DNA of 64,000 nt from Portulaca oleracea (lineage: Eukaryota > Streptophyta > Magnoliopsida > Caryophyllales > Portulacaceae), in assembly GCA_029582165.1 (NCBI GenBank), contig CM055870.1, positions 3,435,332 to 3,499,331 on the forward strand. Direction: 5' to 3'. The translations under genes and the position numbers were made by a program. This document shows, in pieces, positions 56,694 through 64,000 of the stretch. The number at the start of each line of letters is the position of its first letter. Within the stretch, counting starts at the first letter, position 1. The notes under the pieces were generated by a model. It saw only the letters and a program-made list of their open reading frames with translations. It did no database searches and was not told where the DNA came from.

Positions 56694-58631
56694 ATGGAGT
56701 CCACCACCACCACAACCCGGAAAAGAAAACGGATCCTCAAACCCTCCCTCTCTTTCGTCCACTATCTCCATCTCTCCCTCAGGTCTATCCTACTATGGTT
56801 CTCTTTCTTTCTCTTTCTGCTCTTCTTGTCCCCCAACTTCCGGGGCGTTGGGCTCGGATCCGGGTCTTTCAGACCCGCCCGGATCGTCCCCAACTTCTCC
56901 CTCTTCTCTTCTTCCTCCGCCCTAACTAACTCCCTCCAGGACTTCACCATCCTTCACGCCAGGACTAACCGCGGTTCGGTTCTTGAGTTGAAGATAGAGA
57001 ATTGGGTCCTCTTCACTGATTATGTACTGGTAATCCTCTCAGCCTATGGGAACCCCCCACGTGGCCTGTTTCTTGGGGACAGGATTCGTTGCGTTTATCA
57101 AAGCAACGGTAGTATGATGATGATGAACAAGAGAAGAACGAAAGATAAAAGAACCGTCACCGTCACCACCGTCACCCGACCCGTTTTGTCGGCGGATGAG
57201 TACTACGAGGGTAAGTGGATGGTGCGGTGTCCCTTACCGCCGGCGAATTATTCTGCGGCGGCGGGATTGAAAGGTCACCGGAGTGGTGACGTGGCGGGGT
57301 TTGATTGGGTGGCGAGCACGCCGGAGAATCAGACGGTTCAATCGTGGGATATGCTAGCGTATGATGCGGTGTTGGATGGGGAGGAAGAAACAGCGGTGGT
57401 TTTCGTCAAGGGTTTGAACCTCAGATCCGACCGAGAGTCCGACCCGAGTTATTTTAACTGCCAATTCAGATTCAGGGTGGGGGACAAAGATAAGAACAAG
57501 AAGAAGAACGTTCAACTTACAGCAAAGGCACTCACAGCAGCGCAAGAAGTTATCAGGTGCCCAATTCCTCAGGAAGTCCGAGCTAATCTGATGAACAACA
57601 ATGGCGGTGTTGAAATCACCATTAACAGGATGATCCCTCACTCCAGAAGAACCCTGCAAAAATCAGTACCATCAGTAGCGAAACTAGTGCACAAACCCAG
57701 AGATAGTAACAAGGAAAGTTACCAAAAATACGGGCTCTGTGCTTGCACAATGGTCTGGAACCAAGCTGGGTTCATCAAAGAATGGATCACTTACCACGCT
57801 TGGCTCGGTGTCCAGCGCTGGTTCGTCTACGACAACAACAGCGACGACGGGTTGGAATCCGTCGTCGATGAGCTGAATTCGGAAGGTTACTACAATGTAA
57901 GCAGGCACCCTTGGCCGTGGGTCAAGTCTCAGGAAGCCGGGTTTTCGCACTGCGTATTGAGAGCGAGAGATCAGTGTTCTTGGGTGGCGTTCTTCGATGT
58001 CGATGAATTCTACTACTTCCCACCTCAGAAACACCAGGGACAGAGAAATTCGTACCTGGGTTACCCTGGGCCGAACTCGCTCCGAGCTGTGGTGGAAAAT
58101 GTCTCCATTTCTTCGCCATTGGTGGCGGAAATTCGAACCGACTGTCATAGCTTCGGACCGTCCGGGTGGAAGACAGCCCCACCGCAGGGGCTGACAACTG
58201 GGTACACCTGCCGGCTTCAGAGCCCCGAGAGGCATAAGTCGATAATCAAGCCTGATGCTGTCAATGACACTCTGATGAACCATGTTCATCACTTTGCATT
58301 GAAGGATGAGTTTACCTACATGATGTTGCCCCAGAATGTGGCTGTCATAAACCACTACAAGTACCAAGTATGGGATATGTTCAAGACCAAGTTCTACAGA
58401 AGGGTTTCGACTTATGTCGCCGACTGGCAGGAGAATCAGAATGAAGGGTCGAGAGATAGAGCGCCCGGTTTAGGGACCGAAGCGATTGAACCGGTTGATT
58501 GGCACAGGAGGTTCTGTGAAGTTTGGGATACCGGGTTGAGGGACTTCGTCTTGGCGAATCTAGCTGATCCTTTGACAGGGGTGCTTCCATGGCTTCAGTC
58601 GGATAGTCAATCGAGGTTTAGAAGTTTGTAG
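56694..58631 (+). CDS. Glycosyltransferase family 92 (DUF23) protein
   Basis: Predicted Golgi type II membrane glycosyltransferase; the plant GT92 family includes the galactan beta-1,4-galactosyltransferases, but the substrate of this member cannot be told from sequence. A single 645-codon exon without introns. A basic N-terminus (TTTTTRKRKRILK) precedes one hydrophobic anchor (SILLWFSFFLFLLFLSPNF, about residues 31-49). The stem and accessory region run to about 340. The GT92 domain starts at YGLCACTMVWNQAGFIKEWI (about 345), with the nucleotide-sugar region WFVYDNNSDDGLE and a DXD-type metal site in WVAFFDVDEFYYFP (DVD about 434-436). Further conserved blocks are SFGPSGWKTAPPQG and VINHYKYQVWD. 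Upstream DNA is a pyrimidine-rich leader. No defects were seen. It is longest in its N-terminal part compared with the galactan synthase branch, so a member of the other plant branch is more likely. Confidence 0.93.
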   Translation: MESTTTTTRKRKRILKPSLSFVHYLHLSLRSILLWFSFFLFLLFLSPNFRGVGLGSGSFRPARIVPNFSLFSSSSALTNSLQDFTILHARTNRGSVLELKIENWVLFTDYVLVILSAYGNPPRGLFLGDRIRCVYQSNGSMMMMNKRRTKDKRTVTVTTVTRPVLSADEYYEGKWMVRCPLPPANYSAAAGLKGHRSGDVAGFDWVASTPENQTVQSWDMLAYDAVLDGEEETAVVFVKGLNLRSDRESDPSYFNCQFRFRVGDKDKNKKKNVQLTAKALTAAQEVIRCPIPQEVRANLMNNNGGVEITINRMIPHSRRTLQKSVPSVAKLVHKPRDSNKESYQKYGLCACTMVWNQAGFIKEWITYHAWLGVQRWFVYDNNSDDGLESVVDELNSEGYYNVSRHPWPWVKSQEAGFSHCVLRARDQCSWVAFFDVDEFYYFPPQKHQGQRNSYLGYPGPNSLRAVVENVSISSPLVAEIRTDCHSFGPSGWKTAPPQGLTTGYTCRLQSPERHKSIIKPDAVNDTLMNHVHHFALKDEFTYMMLPQNVAVINHYKYQVWDMFKTKFYRRVSTYVADWQENQNEGSRDRAPGLGTEAIEPVDWHRRFCEVWDTGLRDFVLANLADPLTGVLPWLQSDSQSRFRSL

Positions 58632-61137
58632 CATATCTGCACATTGGAATTTAGAATACATAACCACTCAGACAGTGAGTTTGTATCTTTGTTTTTTTGG
58701 CCCCTCCCTTTGTCTCTTCTTAAGTTTATTTGTATGATTTTGTAGAAAGGTGGTGACAGATTTAGCCAGAACATTTCACAGGTGAATTAGATAGACAAGA
58801 GTTCCTATGTCATTCTTCTGCTTGTGTACTTAGGATGATTCTATTGATTTGTTAATATTTTAGAATGATTCTATTGATCTGCAGAGAGCTTAGCTGATCC
58901 AAGATATTGGGACATTTATCTGATGCCCCCTTCTATTTTGACAACTATATGACTTCTATAACACCCTCTGTCATGCATATATAGATTGCTGAACATATAG
59001 ATGGCTCCATATAAGTGATGTAAATTGCACGATTCCAGAAAATACAAGTTCTACACTATGCCCGTCAATTGCACGCTAATTCAAAGTTCAGCCAGAATAA
59101 AGGAGAAGAACTAGAGGGAAAATGGGAAGGCAAGGGGAGTCATCATCATCAATATGAAAAACTCGCACAAATTACTGATGTACAAAATAAAATTATAGAG
59201 AAATTGGATGTGATTTGGCCCTGTTGTTTTACGCGGTTGGTATTGGTATGGTGAAATTGTGGTAAGTTCGGTAAGATGTGGGAAGCTATGGTAAAATTTA
59301 TGGAAAATGTGATTATATGATAGGTCACGAGAGAGAATGTAAAAAGTGAAGGAGAAAAGAGAGGAGACAGAAAAATGGGGAGATATATTGGTGATGATTA
59401 TGGTAAAGTGTAATATGATATGATAAAGTGTGGAAGAATATTGAGTAATATGGTGAATTATGATACCACATCGTACTGTATAAAAAAACAGAGTCAGGTC
59501 AATCATCTACATGGCACTAGGATAGTGGGAAGTAGGTACTCTCTGGGACCTTAAACAGCAGAAATTAATGCACTTGCTGAATATGCGACATAGTTAGTAA
59601 ACAGGACAAGCTGTTCTGTTATGGAAAGATTTTCCATACATTAGTTGATTGTCGCTCTCTATTCAAATATCATATTTTCCTAATGAGATGCAATAAAGAA
59701 GTGCAAGCTGGAGGTAGATGTGGCTCCATTAGTTTACTAGGTACTTTTTGAAGCATTGTAAACAAACCTTATTCTGAAACATTTGCAAACCTGATAATTC
59801 AGAGAGCAATATTCTACTCATGGGTATTCAGGGACCAGATATATTGTTCTCAATTAATACTTTAACCCCTCTTCTAATCTCCTCTGGTCCACCCTTTGGG
59901 GTGGAGTGTTGGAGGGTTCAATTGAATTCATTTCAGGTAGAAACAATTACATGAAAAAAGTGTGATTCAGTTCATTCAAACACCTCTTTTAATAAATCTT
60001 CAGCAGTAATGAAAAACTCTCAGCCACAAACCCTAGTCACAACCATCCATACTAGGACACCGAGAATCATAGCTCAACTTCTATTTTAGGCCAATGACTG
60101 CCCTATAATTTTTGCTGGCTCTGTAAATTCACAACATGTTTCCACTTATTGTACATGATTCTTCCACGAAGAGCCGTCTTCCATTACATATATTCAAATT
60201 AAGAAGTTTGCTAGTTGTTTTTTCATTCAAGATTCATATAACAGTTGAGCATTACAATTTCATGAAGTAGTATCCCTTTATTTCTTTCTTTTATGGTTAC
60301 TGCCATCAAAAGCGACAATGTAGAATGAAACTCAACCTTCAATAACACAAGAAAACTAGTTGTTACAGAAAGCACACCTGGTTGGACTGGTGAAACCTCT
60401 TCAGAATTCAGATGTGGCTCTGTTGCTGCCTGTCACTGCTATCTCTTTGTCACCTGCTGATTGCAGGAAGATGGCCTGCTTAATTGAAACGGAGATAAGA
60501 ACTTTGTTGCTCAATAATAAACTTATTTTCAGATGGCTTTGCATTTTTGTACAATGCATAAGAGGCTTAAAACATGAGGAAACAGATTAATAACCAACCA
60601 TATTTAGGTTCTACATTTTTACACAAGGATTCTGTAACAGTCATTGTGAGTTGTGACCATTGTTCATAGCTTCCGTGTATATTTGATATTGAACGATGAT
60701 GAACCGATGAATCGATGATAGTCTATCAGTCACTAAGAGTCTAATGGATTTGCTAAGTAGCATTCTGCGCACTTATTGAGAAACTGTTGCTTTGAAGATT
60801 ACTACATCCCTGGTATCACTTGTTCCATCTCTATTAATTAATCTAAACTTACCATATCACAACTTACAGAGAATTCCTCAGTCACAGAACTAATCTCATA
60901 AGCCGTACCTCACAAATTCAAGCACCGGAACATTCTTACATGCAAGAATTACAAAAATCTCAGAGGACGTAAGTCATGTCTGTGTATCACTTGTTCGATC
61001 TCTAATTGACGAATAAAGACATTGCTATCAAAGTTGATTTCAGCAGCGACAAAATTTAGCCAACTGTAAAGGTAGAGAAACGATCATCGGATAGATTCGA
61101 ACAACACACAATCACATCACCAAGGAACGAATTGCAG
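58632..61137. other. 3' region of GT92 gene and spacer
   Basis: The first few hundred bases should be the GT92 3' UTR. A Tourist-like MITE lies at 59217-59495. The frame at 60360-60590 has no recognisable domain and no clear splice partner. The rest is unremarkable AT-rich sequence. Confidence 0.5.
59217..59495. mobile_element. Tourist-like MITE
   Basis: Left end GGCCCTGTTGTTTTACGCGG, right end ACTGTATAAAAAAACAGAGTC; the core has GGTAAAATTTATGG and GATATATTGGTGATGATTAT units like the copy at 3374. 279 bp. No matching 3-bp flanks were seen, so the borders are approximate. Confidence 0.7.
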
Positions 61138-61374
61138 TCAAAACGAGATGAAATCGACGATTATTGACCAAACGTAACGAAGAATTTGGGAGCTGAAAAT
61201 CAAACCGTCTAACGTCGGCAGTGACGACGGCGGCGCCGCCAGAAACCGCCGGTTGAAGCGGACAGTGAGGAGACAGAATCCGCCGGAAAGCGTCGAAGGA
61301 CGAAATCGTTGCGAGAAGACGAATTGCAGTCTTGATGAAGCGCGGGAAAGAAGAGAGAGAGAACCCGCTTCCAT
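61138..61374 (-). CDS. Hypothetical short protein with presequence-like N-terminus
   Basis: A 78-residue frame, MEAGSLSLLSRASSRLQFVF onward, rich in Ser, Arg, Leu and Phe and nearly free of acidic residues. That would suit a mitochondrial or plastid targeting peptide or the first exon of a small organellar protein. The GC-rich start (about 61190-61380) and a CT/GA-rich leader on the coding strand support a gene start on the minus strand. No family was recognised, and no downstream exon could be placed with confidence between 59.5 and 61.1 kb. A competing frame (61588-61112) overlaps it in another phase. It could also be non-coding. Confidence 0.3.
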   Translation of the reverse strand: MEAGSLSLLSRASSRLQFVFSQRFRPSTLSGGFCLLTVRFNRRFLAAPPSSLPTLDGLIFSSQILRYVWSIIVDFISF

Positions 61375-61661
61375 AGTTTTGATTTGAAACGCTAGCCTCG
61401 AAAGCAAGGCACCGAAGAAATACTTTTCCTTTCGGCACCGAGAAATCTGGTGAAGTGATAGATTGGATGGCTTGTTGGGATATAGTAATGGGGTTGATCC
61501 ACGAAATTGTGTGATTGGACACTGGCTGCGTTAAGTTTCTGTGTCGTTCAATAACAACAGAAAGCCCAATACTGTGCACAGACGACAAAGCCTTGTCTCC
61601 CTCTCCCTAAGCCCAATGTTGAGCACAACACCTCCTGCCTTCTCTTATTCTTCTTCTATAG

Positions 61662-62372
61662 TACTAGCTAAATGGACGGGGCATTTATTTTGTATTTTTG
61701 AAATTATATTTATCAATAACTTTCTCAATATGTTTTTATCTATCATTTTGAAAAAAAAATGAAGAAATCAATGTAAAAAAAATTAGGTAGAAATAAATTA
61801 AATGACAAAATACCATCAATGATTGAAAACGTAATTGTGATAAATAATAAGGAACAAAAAAAGTTAATTAAGTGAATAAATAAAAAATGACGGAGGGAGT
61901 ATAATGAAATTAGTAAATTACAATACTTTTCCAATTATATATATAAATAATAAGCTTGTAAAAGTTAATAAAATATTTTTACCCGACAAGTAACTTAATT
62001 CAAACTAATCATATCCTTTTTTATTCTATTCTTTCCTTTCATTTCTTTTCCTCTCCTAACCTAACCTAAACATAACCTGACTAAAAAAATAACGTCTAAA
62101 TAAATGAAAAAGGTTTTTACCTCATTTAATTTTTATAAAAAATATTACTCCCTCCGTTCTTTTTTATTTGTCATTTACGGTTTTCAATGTCAATCTTTAA
62201 TCAATAATTTCTGATATAAAATTTTTATAAAAATATAATATTGTATTTTTTAAATAGCCAACGATATCAATTTTGTATAATGAATCATTATATAAATTAA
62301 GATATTAACGGTCAAAGTTTTTAACATAAATTCCTAAGCGACAGATAAATAAAAACGGAGGTAGTATTTATT
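61662..62372. repeat. Direct repeat of about 710 bp, copy 1
   Basis: From TACTAGCTAAATGGACGGGG to GGAGGTAGTATTTATTA this segment is nearly identical to 63283-64000 in the same orientation, offset about 1621 bp. Only scattered single-base changes and small indels separate them (for example CTCCCTCCGT against CTCCCTCCCTCCGT). It includes a complete Stowaway-like MITE at 62146-62366, so the MITE predates the duplication. The ends lack TG...CA, so LTRs are not supported. Confidence 0.85.
62146..62366. mobile_element. Stowaway-like MITE
   Basis: Left end TACTCCCTCCGTTCTTTTTT, right end GATAAATAAAAACGGAGGTAGTA (final part AACGGAGGTAGTA). The interior resembles the copy at 38193. The same MITE recurs at about 63769-63992 inside the second copy of the direct repeat. 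Confidence 0.85.
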
Positions 62373-63282
62373 AAAGAATTGAGCAAAAATTGAGCAAAAT
62401 TATAATTAGAAATAAACACAAAAAAGAAAAAAGAAAAAAGAAAAAAAAGAAAAAAAAAACATCACAACACAACATGCACACATACCTAGGCAAGTGTCAT
62501 TTATACTTTTCCCTCAAGGTATCTTTTCTTGACCAATTCTCTTTGTATTGTTTATTTCATCACATTTCTAATATAGTTTTCTACTTCTCTTGTTTGTTGG
62601 GATTGGTTTTGTGGGTTTAGCTGAGAATCTCAAAATGGCCAACAATAATCACCCAACGAAAGGGCTGAATGGTTCGTACTGAAAGCAAACTTTTTTAAAG
62701 CGCTCGAACAAAATTTACGTAAACTTTTCACCTTCTACTCTGTAAATTTTCACCTTCTGCTACTCTGCTGTAAATTGCTCCTGAATGCTTAATTTGATTG
62801 ACCTTCTCCACTAATAGCCTCTTGTTATCAGTGAAGAAGACGACTTCGAAACCCTAGTATCTTCCAGTTCAAAATTTTCTTCTTTGGAGGGGAAGAAGAT
62901 GAAACAGTATGGTGAGAGTTAGTGATCAACGCCATGAACGAGACTGGGGCTTCAATATTTTGGCGGCTCACCAATTAAATTTCAAGAGTTGAGTTAGTAA
63001 TTTTACAATTAATACGAGGGTAGGTTAGTCTTTTAACATTTTTAGCCGGATTCTGGCCATTTCCGGCAACTTTGTCCCCGAAAAATAGATATGTAATAAC
63101 ATTGTTCGCCCTATTATAATTTCTAATAATGTTGTCCCCAAATAGTAGTTTCCGCAAAATATAGGGTACTTTGAACAATTTTTTGCCTATTCACAGACAT
63201 AATGATGACAAATTTGCGGTGAGAACATTCTGTCCAAACATCACATACACACATTTACATTTGGGCATTCCCTGTCTATCAA
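62373..63282. other. Unique sequence between the direct repeats
   Basis: About 910 bp with no recognised gene. 62630-62960 has exon-like composition (GAAACCCTAGTATCTTCCAG) but no long frame. Near 63150-63190, ATATAGGGTACTTTGAACAA is followed by TTTTTTGCC, which resembles a MULE end; no partner was identified. Confidence 0.4.
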
Positions 63283-64000
63283 TACTAACTAAATGGACGG
63301 GGCATTTATTTTGTATTTTTGAAATTATATTTATCAATAACTTTCTCAATATGTTTTTATCTATCATTTTGAAAAAAAAAATGAAGAAATCAATGTAAAA
63401 AAAATTAGGTAGAAATAAATTAAATGACAAAATACCATCAATGATTGAAAACGTAATTGTGATAAATAATAAGGAACAAAAAAAGTTAATTAAGTGAATA
63501 AATAAAAAATGACGGAGGGAGTATAATGAAATTAGTAAATTACAATACTTTTCCAATTATATATATAAATAATAAGCTTGTAAAAGTTAATAAAATATTT
63601 TTACCCGACAAGTAACTTAATTCAAACTAATCATATCCTTTTTTATTCTATTCTTTCCTTTCATTTCTTTTCCTCTCCTAACCTAACCTAAACATAACCT
63701 GACTAAAAAAATAACGTCTAAATAAATGAAAAAGGTTTTTATCTCATTTATTTTTTTATAAAAAATATTACTCCCTCCCTCCGTTCTTTTTTATTTGTCA
63801 TTTACGGTTTTCAATGTCAATCTTTAATCAATAATTTCTGATATAAAATTTTTATAAAAATATAATATTATATTTTTTAAATAGCCAACGATATCAATTT
63901 TGTATAATGAATCATTATATAAATTAAGATATTAATGATCAAAGTTTTTAACATAAATTCCTAAGCGAAAGATAAATAAAAACGGAGGTAATATTTATTA
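63283..64000. repeat. Direct repeat of about 710 bp, copy 2 (runs to window edge)
   Basis: Second copy of the 61662-62372 segment, beginning TACTAACTAAATGGACGGGG. It reaches the last base of the window still matching copy 1, so its true end is outside the window. Confidence 0.85.

Noticed and set aside
57684..58367. 227-residue antisense frame opposite the GT92 gene
   Set aside because: It is a shadow of a strongly conserved sense exon and has no recognisable domain.
61138..61374. Assignment to the NUCLEAR FUSION DEFECTIVE 6-like small mitochondrial protein family
   Set aside because: The Ser/Arg-rich start is similar in style, but the conserved C-terminal half of that family could not be found in the flanking DNA.
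61662..64000. Reading the two 710-bp repeats as LTRs of a small retrotransposon
   Set aside because: The ends lack TG...CA, no primer-binding site follows copy 1, no polypurine tract precedes copy 2, and the 910-bp interior has no gag or pol similarity.

Overview
The window looks like nuclear DNA of a flowering plant, probably a eudicot. Its genes have many short introns with GT-AG borders, the spacers are AT-rich, and the transposons are plant types (Stowaway-like ends reading CTCCCTCCGT, Tourist-like and hAT MITEs, a Ty1/copia remnant, Mutator-like elements). The species cannot be named from the sequence. There are no operons, CRISPR arrays or recognisable rRNA or tRNA genes.

Layout. 0-8 kb is a gene-poor spacer with MITEs and microsatellites. 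8.0-17.0 kb (minus strand) holds a tandem array of three pyruvate dehydrogenase E1-alpha copies: an intact 8-exon gene (8024-10984), an exon-1-only fragment (11550-12259) and a full-length but broken copy (13465-16967). 18.6-28.1 kb (minus) is a 23-exon SIN3-like co-repressor gene whose exons sum to 1357 codons. 28.7-33.2 kb is transposon debris: a 651-bp hAT element with perfect 8-bp target duplications and a gutted copia element. 33.4-39.2 kb (minus) is a five-exon GDSL esterase/lipase gene with a frameshift in exon 2; a MITE touches its stop codon. 39.8-46.0 kb is dense in gene-fragment-carrying elements, including a probable Pack-MULE with the first two exons of a NOP14-like gene. 46.4-49.1 kb (plus) is a TORTIFOLIA1-like microtubule-associated protein. 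49.6-56 kb carries hAT and Tourist-like elements, one nested in another. 56.7-58.6 kb (plus) is an intronless GT92 glycosyltransferase. 61.7-64 kb holds two near-identical copies of a segment of about 710 bp in direct orientation.

The intact genes are unrelated housekeeping or developmental functions (mitochondrial carbon entry, chromatin repression, microtubule organisation, Golgi glycosylation), and I see no sign that they work as a cluster. No new defence or metabolic system was found. The most interesting material is mobile-element biology: gene capture, nested insertions with readable target duplications, and a MITE ending inside a stop codon. Exon borders were read by eye; summed exon lengths were used as a frame check.
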